A DNA stretch of 8,452 bases from Bacteroidota bacterium (GCA_023392575.1 JAEVYV010000216.1:1-8452), one strand, 5' to 3'; shown: positions 1 through 5,720, counted from the first letter of the stretch. The notes: generated by a model from the letters alone, not told the origin. Program-made: numbers and translations.

Positions 1-984
1 GCCCAGCATATAATAAAGCGTATCGGTAAAATATCCTTCCGGATCGGTGTCATCCATAAGCAGATCCGCATAGCCATCGTTGTTGATATCGGCTACCCGT
101 ATATTATACGGCCTGATCTTTGCCTGCCGAAAGGCCGGAACATCAATAGAGGAAGAGAAATTTTTGCCGCCGGTATTTAATTTAAGGATCAGACTATCGG
201 AACCGGGTTCGTTATCGAAAGAAGGGTAGAGCAGCAGCAGGTCTTCCTTGCCGTCTTTGTCGAAATCATAAAAGGCCGGCCGGGCTGTGGTGTTGGTGGG
301 TATATATTCGGGAATAAAATTCCCTTCCGCAGTTTGGTAAAAAATAACCAGCCAGGGAAACGAACTGCTTACAGCAACATCCGGCAGCCCGTCGCCATTT
401 TTATCGGTAACGAAAATCTCTTTGGATGTATCCAGCACGGAGGGGAAAGATTTTTTGGGTAAAAAACTCCCATCGCCCTTTCCAAGGAACACATGCAGGG
501 ATATGGTATTGCCCGACCCACTGGTGGTGCTGATGATATCGGTTTTGCCGTCCTGGTTGATGTCCACACATTTTACCGCCCTGCCGTGCACGCCGGTTGG
601 CACGTAAATGCCTTCCTGGAACTTGCCTCCGCCCTTCCCAAAAAAGATTTTAAATCCATTGGCCCAATAGCTGGAAATGACCATATCGGGAATGCCATCG
701 CCGTTCAGGTCGGCAATGTCGCTGAGGTAGTAGTTTTCTTCCTTGTCCAGCGTTTGTTCGGTTTGGAGTTGCCCTTTGCCTTTGCCGGTTAACAATCCCA
801 TTTTCAGCTGGTCGGCCGAGTACAAAGTAGTAACATCCGGCACTCCCTCGCCGGTTATGTCTTTGGTGTGAAACAAATGAACTGCTTCTTTTACCGGATA
901 GGCTTTAAAATTGGTGAAGCCTTTCCATTGGGCCTTTAAATGAGAAAACAGAAGACAAGAGGCGACAAGTAAAAATTGCTTCAT
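1..984 (-). CDS. Secreted FG-GAP/VCBS repeat protein, N-terminal 328 residues (partial)
   Basis: The frame is open from the ATG at 984 to the left edge with no stop, so the C-terminus is missing. The first ~18 residues form a signal peptide (charged start, hydrophobic LLVASCLLF core, ending KAQ), so the product is exported. Six calcium-binding-like D-x-[ND]-x-[DE]-G-x-x-D loops follow at about residues 42-50 (degenerate, DITGEGVPD), 92-100 (DLNGDGIPD), 141-149, 194-202, 240-248 and 299-307, spaced 46-59 residues apart. GKGGGKF and GKGDGSF turns lie between them. In known families this pattern marks FG-GAP/VCBS blades of an integrin-like beta-propeller, often used for surface binding of sugars or proteins. 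A seventh blade, a catalytic domain or a C-terminal sorting domain could lie outside the window. The substrate cannot be told from this part. No clear TAnnTTTG box or Shine-Dalgarno site was seen upstream of 984. Confidence 0.88.
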   Translation of the reverse strand, partial: MKQFLLVASCLLFSHLKAQWKGFTNFKAYPVKEAVHLFHTKDITGEGVPDVTTLYSADQLKMGLLTGKGKGQLQTEQTLDKEENYYLSDIADLNGDGIPDMVISSYWANGFKIFFGKGGGKFQEGIYVPTGVHGRAVKCVDINQDGKTDIISTTSGSGNTISLHVFLGKGDGSFLPKKSFPSVLDTSKEIFVTDKNGDGLPDVAVSSSFPWLVIFYQTAEGNFIPEYIPTNTTARPAFYDFDKDGKEDLLLLYPSFDNEPGSDSLILKLNTGGKNFSSSIDVPAFRQAKIRPYNIRVADINNDGYADLLMDDTDPEGYFTDTLYYMLG

Positions 985-1048
985 GGTTTTTGAGGGAGTT
1001 TGATGCATTGAGGTGGCGAATTCTTAAAGCGCTGCATGGGCTGCCGTC

Positions 1049-1081
1049 TTTGTACCCGGTTTTAAAATTTCATTATCTTTT
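1049..1081 (+). promoter_or_regulatory. Possible Bacteroidota-type promoter (TTTG-N21-TAnnTTTT)
   Basis: TTTG at 1049-1052 is followed after 21 nt by TATCTTTT at 1074-1081, one mismatch from the Bacteroidota -7 consensus TAnnTTTG at near-normal spacing. Transcription would begin around 1085-1088 and run into the structured segment ahead of the DoxX gene. This start would remove most of the 5' arm of the 1080-1088/1122-1130 stem, so the promoter and that stem cannot both be functional. Confidence 0.25.
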
Positions 1082-1195
1082 TAAGCTGCGAAAACGGAGG
1101 AGGTGCCAACTGTCAGAAACACAGCTTGAATTGAGAAGGGGCAAGGGTTTTCAATGGCTTTGCCGGGGCGAAACGTCTGCTCCGCATGGCGGAAT

Positions 1196-1226
1196 AGCTG
1201 TAGCTTTGTGACAGCTCTTGTTTTTA
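1196..1226 (+). terminator. Weak intrinsic-terminator-like hairpin upstream of the DoxX gene
   Basis: AGCTGT (1196-1201) and ACAGCT (1211-1216) form a perfect 6-bp stem with a 9-nt loop, followed by a T-rich tail (CTTGTTTTTATT). It ends 20 nt before the DoxX start codon. It could end an upstream small RNA or act as an attenuator. The stem is short, so confidence is low. Confidence 0.35.
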
Positions 1227-1233
1227 TTCATTT

Positions 1234-1242
1234 TAAACTTTG
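1234..1242 (+). promoter_or_regulatory. Start-proximal TAnnnTTTG promoter-like box of the DoxX gene
   Basis: TAAACTTTG resembles the Bacteroidota -7 box TAnnTTTG with one extra base between TA and TTTG. Exactly four bases separate its final G from the ATG at 1247. The same TTTG-to-start distance is seen at 5613 (minus) and 8416 (plus). A TTTG at 1205-1208 lies 25 nt upstream, longer than the usual -33/-7 spacing. The implied transcript would have almost no 5' leader. Confidence 0.4.
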
Positions 1243-1246
1243 CTAT

Positions 1247-1690
1247 ATGAACTACGTACAACGCCTGGAACACTGGGGCGACCGTCATCATCCCAAATGG
1301 CTGGATCTTTTACGTATAGCACTGGGCATTTTTCTTTGCCTCAGAGGAGTGGAGTTTGGAACCAATATGGGTATGGTTATGAGCCTGATGTCCGGCAGTA
1401 TGCCCTTTAGTTCTTTTGTCATGGTCCTGATCGGGCACTATATTGTGTTTGCTCACATCATGGGTGGCTTTTTCCTGGCCCTGGGGCTGCTCACCCGGGT
1501 GGCCTGCCTGATCCAGATCCCGATTTTACTGGGCGCCATTATTTTCGTTCATGGCTCAAGCGATATGATGCGGCCTTTTTCCGAAGTGTTTCTTTCCGTC
1601 CTTGTGTTGATTCTGCTTGTTTATTTTTTGATCATTGGAAGCGGGCCTTGGTCATTGGACGAGGTAATCGACAAGAATACAAAAAAATAA
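1247..1690 (+). CDS. DoxX family integral membrane protein
   Basis: This 147-residue protein has four predicted membrane helices at about residues 19-36, 58-82, 85-103 and 113-131, and a short basic C-terminus. The LLRIALGIFL stretch in helix 1, the GGFFLALGLLTR turn between helices 2 and 3, and the closing GSGPWSLDE segment (131-139) fit the DoxX/SURF4-like family. Family members are small inner-membrane proteins; some take part in thiosulfate or quinone-linked oxidation or redox stress, but most, including this one, have no assigned substrate. The frame is open further upstream to an ATG at 1154. I chose 1247 because it gives the usual family length, because the 31 upstream codons do not look like family sequence, and because a promoter-like box ends 4 nt before it. 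Its stop lies 21 nt from the stop of the convergent lipoprotein gene. Confidence 0.85.
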   Translation: MNYVQRLEHWGDRHHPKWLDLLRIALGIFLCLRGVEFGTNMGMVMSLMSGSMPFSSFVMVLIGHYIVFAHIMGGFFLALGLLTRVACLIQIPILLGAIIFVHGSSDMMRPFSEVFLSVLVLILLVYFLIIGSGPWSLDEVIDKNTKK

Positions 1691-1711
1691 ACGTCTTTAG
1701 TACTTCCCAAT

Positions 1712-2311
1712 CTATTGCTTGAGTGGCTTGCCTACGGGTATGGAACAATCATGCCCCGGCTGGCCGTGGGCCGGATTCAAACGAACAAGGTTGCCGCTGC
1801 TGTCTGTCTCCAGCGGAATTTGGGAGGACTCCTGATTTATAGTTGGAGTGGCGGGCAAAGGCGTCGCAGGTTTAGTTGTAGCTATAGTGGTACCGGCAGG
1901 ACTGTTCAGCGGAGCACCAACAGCTATGTCGCAGCGATGGCCCGGCTTTCCATGCTCGGGATTTAGTTTGGGTGAAGTGGTAGCGGCAGATGCGGCTTCA
2001 AAAGACGTATCCGGCATAGTAGGATTCACGGTCTGACTGGCCGGTGCAGCAGAACTATATTTGGCCAATTCGGCTGCCGCATCGGCTGAACTGACGGACG
2101 GAGAGGGAAGAGGGGCTCCATCAGGCAGATCGCACCGGTGCCCGGGCTCGCCGTGTTTGGGGTTGTATTGTAAGGTTCCGGGGTTGCTGTTGAAAATAAC
2201 GGAAGGCTGGGGGTGATAGTTTTCAGTGCTGCTTTGTTGTTCGTTGCTGCAGGCAACCAGTACAAGTACTGCCACCACAAGAAAGCCTGGTTTTTGCGAA
2301 GCCATTTTCAT
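1712..2311 (-). CDS. Lipoprotein with three NPxHGxPGHxC repeats, function unknown
   Basis: This 199-residue protein starts with a hydrophobic signal segment ending in a lipobox (LVAC, residues 18-21), so Cys21 is the likely lipidated residue of a membrane-anchored periplasmic or surface protein. Three 19-residue repeats lie at residues 50-68, 117-135 and 179-197, with the pattern NPxHGxPGH[RD]C[DS][IL]xx[GD]xPL. They are joined by linkers of about 43-48 residues rich in Ser, Thr, Ala and Pro that look disordered. Each repeat keeps His-x4-His-x-Cys, which could bind a metal or heme or form disulfides; this is inference. I have seen similar repeats in uncharacterised Bacteroidota proteins but know no function for them. 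The repeats differ at the DNA level, so they are old and kept at protein level. A second ATG at 2305 is an equally possible start. No clear ribosome-binding site or promoter was seen. Confidence 0.82.
   Translation of the reverse strand: MKMASQKPGFLVVAVLVLVACSNEQQSSTENYHPQPSVIFNSNPGTLQYNPKHGEPGHRCDLPDGAPLPSPSVSSADAAAELAKYSSAAPASQTVNPTMPDTSFEAASAATTSPKLNPEHGKPGHRCDIAVGAPLNSPAGTTIATTKPATPLPATPTINQESSQIPLETDSSGNLVRLNPAHGQPGHDCSIPVGKPLKQ
1721..2164 (-). repeat. Three protein-level repeats (NPxHGxPGHxC) within the lipoprotein
   Basis: The copies occupy 2108-2164, 1907-1963 and 1721-1777. Each encodes 19 residues with an invariant N-P, H-G, P-G-H, C and P-L. Copies 1 and 2 share GHRCD; copy 3 has GHDCS. 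The third copy ends two residues before the C-terminus. Codon choice differs between copies, which argues against recent duplication. Confidence 0.85.
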
Positions 2312-2422
2312 TAAAAGAATTTATCTAATATACTCATTTAATAACACAATCTTATGGGTTGCCTTTTCCGTTAATAAGGTCTTCATATCCATTCGCTGCC
2401 TTGTAAACAATACAGTTGCCCG

Positions 2423-2448
2423 GTTGGTGGCTGAATACAAACACCAAC
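2423..2448. repeat. Perfect 7-bp inverted repeat between two minus-strand genes
   Basis: GTTGGTG (2423-2429) and CACCAAC (2442-2448) flank a 12-nt loop. On the minus strand the hairpin begins about 20 nt after the stop of the 44-residue ORF and is followed by GC-rich sequence, so it is not a classic terminator for it. On the plus strand it is followed by TTTT. It could be a 3'-end stabilising hairpin or an operator of the downstream lipoprotein gene. Confidence 0.4.
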
Positions 2449-2468
2449 TTTTACAAAACAAGGGCTTG

Positions 2469-2603
2469 TCAGCTTTTAAGCACTTTATACAAAACGATCA
2501 TAAAGCAAACCACCAGTAACAGAACAAAATCAACAACTTCTTTGCGTGAGAGCTTGGGTTTGGGGAAAAGCGTCGGCAATAGAATTTTTCTTAAGAAATT
2601 CAT
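2469..2603 (-). CDS. Small single-pass membrane protein candidate (44 aa)
   Basis: ATG at 2603 to TGA at 2469 encodes 44 residues. The first ~22 residues are basic (Arg5, Lys6, then KPKLSRKE); a hydrophobic helix follows at about residues 24-39 (VVDFVLLLVVCFMIVLY), then a basic tail (KVLKS). The positive charge before the helix predicts a cytoplasmic N-terminus, although Lys residues follow the helix too. A promoter-like pair (TTTG-N20-TATCTTGC) lies 31-62 nt upstream. It sits 77 nt after the Fe-S gene on the same strand and 157 nt before the lipoprotein gene. I recognise no family. The membrane-like layout and promoter argue for a real gene, but an ORF of this size could still arise by chance. 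Confidence 0.5.
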   Translation of the reverse strand: MNFLRKILLPTLFPKPKLSRKEVVDFVLLLVVCFMIVLYKVLKS

Positions 2604-2633
2604 AGGGTAATCGTTTGTTGGATTTACGGTGCA

Positions 2634-2665
2634 GCAAGATAAGGCCTCCCGCCCATATTTACAAA
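2634..2665 (-). promoter_or_regulatory. Promoter-like -33/-7 pair ahead of the 44-aa ORF
   Basis: Read on the minus strand, TTTG (2665-2662) is followed after 20 nt by TATCTTGC (2641-2634), close to the Bacteroidota TTTG-N19/21-TAnnTTTG pattern with one T missing from the -7 box. It lies entirely between the Fe-S gene stop (2681) and the small ORF start (2603), so it would give that ORF its own transcript with a leader of roughly 25-30 nt. Confidence 0.4.
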
Positions 2666-2680
2666 CAATGCGACTTGGTT

Positions 2681-4030
2681 TTAGCTCGTGCTTTTACTTT
2701 GCTCCTGCATTTCCGTTACCCATTTATCGCGGTCATCGGGACTGAACTTCCACGGGGCGAAATTATTTTCAATATTGCTGTACATGCCGTTCCACTCGCC
2801 GGGCTGGTTGCTTTCTTCCAGTGCCAGGTAGCGCTTTAATTGATTGATGATGCTTAAAGGGTTGATCAGCACGGGGCAGGCTTGCACGCAGGCCTGGCAA
2901 CTGGTGCAGGCCCATAGTTCTTCTGTGGTGATGTAGTCATGCAACAGGCTTTTGTTGTCCTCTGTAAACGCCCCGTTTTTATCCCTGTTGGTGCCTACTT
3001 CCTCCATCCGGTCCCTTGTGTCCATCATGATCTTGCGGGGAGAAAGTTTTTTGCCGGTTTGGTTGGCCGGGCAGGCTTCGGTACAACGGCCACACTCGGT
3101 GCAGGTGTACGCATCCAGTAAATTTTTCCAGCTCAAATCAAACACATCCCTTGCTCCAAATTTTTTATGCTCTTCCTGTGCTGCCTCGGCAGGAATGGTT
3201 TCCGGCTGCATGGCATACAGCACTTCACGCTGTATCTCGGGCATGTTTTGCATTTTACCCTGCGGGGAAAGCCGGGCATAATAGGTATTGGGGAAGGCGA
3301 GAATGATGTGCAGGTGCTTGGAATAAGGCAGGTAGTTCAGGAAAACAAAAATGCCAGCAATGTGCAGCCACCAGGCCGTACGTTCAATGCCCACTAAAGA
3401 GCCGGTGCTGAAGTTTTCAAAAAGAGGCGTGATAAACCCCGAAACCCAAAACTGGGTCGTTTGTACTTCGCCATAATGACCGTAGCCTTTTATCTGCAGG
3501 GCCTTGTCTGCCGCGTTCATGGTCAGGAACAGGGCCATTAACACAATTTCAAAAGTCAGGATGTAATTGGCGTCGCTTCGGGGCCAGCCGTTGAGTTCCG
3601 ACATATTCAGGCGGCGTACCCTTACCCAATTCCTTCTCAGCAAAAACACAACGCAGGATGCCAAAACCAGAAAAGCCAGTACCTCAAAAAAGTTGATCAC
3701 AAAAGAATAAAAACTGCCTAGGTAGGGAGCAAACAGGCGGTGCGTACCCAAGAGGCCATCCAGGATGATCTCCAGAATTTCGATATTGATGATGACAAAA
3801 CCGGCATAAACGGCAAAGTGCAACAGGGCCACCAGTGGCTTGTCAAACATGCGTTTTTGCCCAAAGGCCATGAGCAGCACGTTTTTCCAGCGTTCGGGAT
3901 GCGGCTCAAACTGCTCATCACGGCCGAGTTTTATGTTTTTGCGAATGAACTTTGCCTTTCGTACAAAAAGTCCTATAGCCACTGCCGCTAAAAGGATAAA
4001 TAAAATTTGTTGGGCCAACTGCATATACAT
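2681..4030 (-). CDS. Membrane-anchored (Fe-S)-binding protein, HdrE/NarI-like domain fused to a double 4Fe-4S ferredoxin domain
   Basis: This 449-residue protein has about five membrane helices (residues 5-22, 66-92, 105-130, 155-175, 215-234), like the cytochrome b subunits of nitrate reductase gamma and HdrE. His71 and His223 within helices, and His239/His241 after the last one, are candidate heme ligands. A cytoplasmic domain follows with two 4Fe-4S motifs, C310xxC313xxC316xxxC320P and C375xxC378xxC381xxxC385P, as in GlpC/HdrC-type proteins. The family passes electrons between the quinone pool and a soluble partner; the partner usually carries cysteine-rich CCG domains (HdrB/GlpC-like) and is often encoded next door. 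No such gene follows here, so the electron donor or acceptor is unknown. The start at 4030 is the first ATG of Met-Tyr-Met; the ATG at 4024 is possible. TAAATTAG, one mismatch from TAnnTTTG, lies just upstream of 4030. It diverges from the phosphoribosyltransferase gene, with 36 nt between starts. Confidence 0.88.
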   Translation of the reverse strand: MYMQLAQQILFILLAAVAIGLFVRKAKFIRKNIKLGRDEQFEPHPERWKNVLLMAFGQKRMFDKPLVALLHFAVYAGFVIINIEILEIILDGLLGTHRLFAPYLGSFYSFVINFFEVLAFLVLASCVVFLLRRNWVRVRRLNMSELNGWPRSDANYILTFEIVLMALFLTMNAADKALQIKGYGHYGEVQTTQFWVSGFITPLFENFSTGSLVGIERTAWWLHIAGIFVFLNYLPYSKHLHIILAFPNTYYARLSPQGKMQNMPEIQREVLYAMQPETIPAEAAQEEHKKFGARDVFDLSWKNLLDAYTCTECGRCTEACPANQTGKKLSPRKIMMDTRDRMEEVGTNRDKNGAFTEDNKSLLHDYITTEELWACTSCQACVQACPVLINPLSIINQLKRYLALEESNQPGEWNGMYSNIENNFAPWKFSPDDRDKWVTEMQEQSKSTS

Positions 4031-4055
4031 TTGCTAATTTAAGCGCTGTAAAAAT

Positions 4056-4060
4056 AGGAG
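4056..4060 (+). promoter_or_regulatory. Shine-Dalgarno site of the phosphoribosyltransferase gene
   Basis: AGGAG lies 6 nt before the ATG at 4067, a good match and spacing for anti-Shine-Dalgarno pairing. It supports 4067 as the start. Other genes in this window have no comparable site, in line with the weak use of Shine-Dalgarno sequences in Bacteroidota. Confidence 0.6.
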
Positions 4061-4066
4061 CTAAAA

Positions 4067-4573
4067 ATGGAAACCGCACAAAACAGGAATTGTGTTTTAA
4101 ACAAAGAGGTCATTCACAGAAAAATGAAACGTATGGCCCTGCAGGTGGCTGAGCAAAACAGCGGCGAAAAAGAACTGATTATTGCCGGCATTTCAGGCAA
4201 TGGAACAATTGTCGCCAAGTGCCTGATGGACGACCTGGATAAGCTGGGAAATTTTAGAACGACGTTTTTAAAAATACAACTGAACAAAAAAAATCCGGTG
4301 CAGGTTTCTTTGGAACCCCAAACCGACCTGACCGACAAAGTGGTGGTGGTTGTGGATGATGTGGCCAACACGGGCAAAACCATGTTGTATGCGTTAAAAC
4401 CTTTTCTGGAAGCCAGTCCCAAAAAAATTCAAACCCTGGTTTTGGTGGAAAGAAGTCACAAACTCTTTCCCGTTCAAACCGATTACACGGGTTTGTCCAT
4501 TGCCACTACGTTGCAGGAGCACATTTCGGTGGAAACGGAAGGAGAGGAGATAATGGGGGCATGGTTGTATTGA
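4067..4573 (+). CDS. Type I phosphoribosyltransferase, PyrR-like
   Basis: This 168-residue protein carries the PRPP-binding signature VVVVDDVANTGKT (residues 93-105), with the two acidic residues at 97-98 and the TGKT phosphate loop. The IAGISGNGTIVA segment (39-50) fits the pyrophosphate loop. The C-terminal part (VLVERSHKLFPVQTDYTG, about 125-142) aligns by eye with PyrR of Bacillus subtilis (VLVDRGHRELPIRADYIG). PyrR proteins bind pyr mRNA and also have uracil phosphoribosyltransferase activity; other relatives act on hypoxanthine or xanthine. The base used here cannot be read from the sequence, and no pyrimidine genes are nearby, so an RNA-binding role is not supported by context. The product is cytoplasmic. 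The gene is unusual here in having a strong AGGAG site. It converges on the DUF2279 gene, with 77 nt between stops. Confidence 0.85.
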   Translation: METAQNRNCVLNKEVIHRKMKRMALQVAEQNSGEKELIIAGISGNGTIVAKCLMDDLDKLGNFRTTFLKIQLNKKNPVQVSLEPQTDLTDKVVVVVDDVANTGKTMLYALKPFLEASPKKIQTLVLVERSHKLFPVQTDYTGLSIATTLQEHISVETEGEEIMGAWLY

Positions 4574-4650
4574 GGCGGGCTGATTGGTTGAATAAGTTGA
4601 ATGGCTAGTTAAGTAAACTTTTTGTAGACAAAGCAATTGCTTATGAGCAG

Positions 4651-5613
4651 CTAGAAAAGAAGCCAGTGCCCTTTTAGCCTTCCATTGGATAACTCCAAAG
4701 CCGGGGCCGGAATTTTTAAAACATTCAAAACCGAAAAGGCTGTCCGCAGAAATTTGCTGTTGGTTTTGATTTTGGTGAGGTCAATGTCCGGCGACAGATA
4801 CCATTGCCGGTAACGTTTAATGTCCCTTCTGTCAAAAATGATGTTCTCGTTTTTATCCCGGGCCAGATTTTCATAGCCGCCAAACATGCCCTCAGCGCCA
4901 AAACCCAGAGCCACATTGAGCCAGGCCGGCCACCCGTTTTGAAACAAAGAGTTTATGTTGCCGCTCAACCAATAGGTTTGGGCGTTGTAATCCTTCAAAA
5001 ACCGTTCGGGCAAGGTGCGGCCAAACAGGTTGTCGGCTCTTTGTTCCAAAGAATTAGGAGCATACCGGTTGCGGTGCGAGGAAAACTTGATGCTGACCTT
5101 TTGTTCCTTCCATCCCAGTTGTTGCGCTGCAAACAGTCCGGCCCCAAAAACATCGGCCGCGGCATCGGGCCAGCTCCAGCCCCATTCGGCCGAGCGGCCA
5201 TCGAGGTATTCAATGGACAACAGGTAAAGCAAGCTGGTTCCGGAGCCCAACAGCACTGAATTTTTCTCGTTTACCCCAGCCCATTGCCATAAAGCGGCAT
5301 TCATCCGGCTGGTATGATAGCCCGTCCAGGCATGGCCGATCTTGTCCATCTGCAGCCACTCGCCACTGTCGTTAAATGTGTGAAACGCAGAACGCGGATA
5401 GCCTTTGTACCAGGCTTCATTTAAAAAAACAAAAGAGCCGCCATAAACCGCGGCCGACCCGGCACCCACCAGCCATTTTCGGTTGTTGTTTTTCCGGAGC
5501 ACTTCGGTAGCGGGAACAGAAATTGCAGTTACGGTAGTATCCAGGGGAATACGATCCTGCGCCCGACCGCAAAAGCAGGTTACAATCAATACAGATAACA
5601 ACCATTTTCTCAC
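4651..5613 (-). CDS. Secreted DUF2279 family protein
   Basis: This 320-residue protein begins with a signal peptide (basic start, LLSVLIVTCFC core, GRAQ at 16-19), so it is exported, probably to the periplasm or outer membrane. The segment FHTFNDSGEWLQMDKIGH (77-94), followed by AWTGYHTSR, and the later GWSWPDAAADVFGAG (145-159) are typical of DUF2279. Several hydrophobic, glycine-rich stretches (47-64, 119-134, 152-166) could be membrane-associated. The family has no established function. The start is GTG at 5613: no in-frame ATG precedes the signal peptide, and TACATTTG ends exactly 4 nt before the GTG, as at two ATG starts in this window. It is convergent with the phosphoribosyltransferase gene and divergent from phosphoglucomutase. 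Confidence 0.82.
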   Translation of the reverse strand: MRKWLLSVLIVTCFCGRAQDRIPLDTTVTAISVPATEVLRKNNNRKWLVGAGSAAVYGGSFVFLNEAWYKGYPRSAFHTFNDSGEWLQMDKIGHAWTGYHTSRMNAALWQWAGVNEKNSVLLGSGTSLLYLLSIEYLDGRSAEWGWSWPDAAADVFGAGLFAAQQLGWKEQKVSIKFSSHRNRYAPNSLEQRADNLFGRTLPERFLKDYNAQTYWLSGNINSLFQNGWPAWLNVALGFGAEGMFGGYENLARDKNENIIFDRRDIKRYRQWYLSPDIDLTKIKTNSKFLRTAFSVLNVLKIPAPALELSNGRLKGHWLLF

Positions 5614-5617
5614 CGTT

Positions 5618-5625
5618 CAAATGTA
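5618..5625 (-). promoter_or_regulatory. TAnnTTTG promoter box directly upstream of the GTG start
   Basis: Read on the minus strand, TACATTTG is a perfect match to the Bacteroidota -7 consensus TAnnTTTG. Its last G is separated by four bases from the GTG start at 5613, so the transcript would start at or next to the start codon. A TTTG lies 25 nt upstream, longer than the usual spacing to the -33 box. Confidence 0.5.
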
Positions 5626-5680
5626 CGTACACTTAACTTCGCACAGATTGCAAAATAAAATAACTTCAACGTTAGATGAC

Positions 5681-5720
5681 AGTTGGTTGATGATGGATAA
5701 TAGCAGCGCATTAACCAACT
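5681..5720. repeat. 12-bp inverted repeat upstream of phosphoglucomutase
   Basis: AGTTGGTTGATG (5681-5692) pairs with CATTAACCAACT (5709-5720) across a 16-nt loop, with one G-T pair; the outer 8 bp are perfect. It lies in the 148-nt divergent region between the DUF2279 and phosphoglucomutase starts. No T-run follows on the plus strand, so it is more likely an operator or leader hairpin than a terminator. Confidence 0.5.

Larger units (their letters stand above)
985..1246. other. Intergenic region with several inverted repeats
   Basis: No coding sequence is supported here; the open frames are short and have no plausible start context. The plus strand can form several stems: 1080-1088 with 1122-1130 (9 bp, one G-T); 1131-1137 with 1148-1154 (7 bp, one G-T), whose loop segment 1140-1145 can pair with 1159-1164 to give an H-type pseudoknot layout; 1181-1185 with 1189-1193 (5 bp, 3-nt loop); and a terminator-like hairpin at 1196-1216. 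The region may hold a small RNA or a cis-regulatory leader for the DoxX gene. It does not match a riboswitch class I recognise. Confidence 0.3.

Noticed and set aside
990..1211. 73-codon plus-strand frame upstream of the DoxX gene
   Set aside because: It starts at a TTG without context, has no homology that I recognise, and overlaps the start of the divergent FG-GAP gene region.
1154..1246. N-terminal extension of the DoxX ORF from an upstream ATG at 1154 (31 extra codons)
   Set aside because: The extension has no family-like sequence, covers a region full of inverted repeats, and ignores the promoter-like box 4 nt before the ATG at 1247.
2321..2392. 23-residue minus-strand ORF ending 9 nt before the lipoprotein start, possible leader peptide
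   Set aside because: It has no regulatory residue run, ribosome-binding site or nearby attenuator hairpin, and its length is within chance expectation.
4631..4642. Perfect 12-nt palindrome AAGCAATTGCTT between convergent genes
   Set aside because: As RNA it gives only a 4-bp stem with no T-run following, so it is not a terminator; a palindrome of this size can occur by chance.
4804..5259. 151-codon open frame on the plus strand
   Set aside because: It is antisense to the DUF2279 gene and shows no domain, signal or start context.
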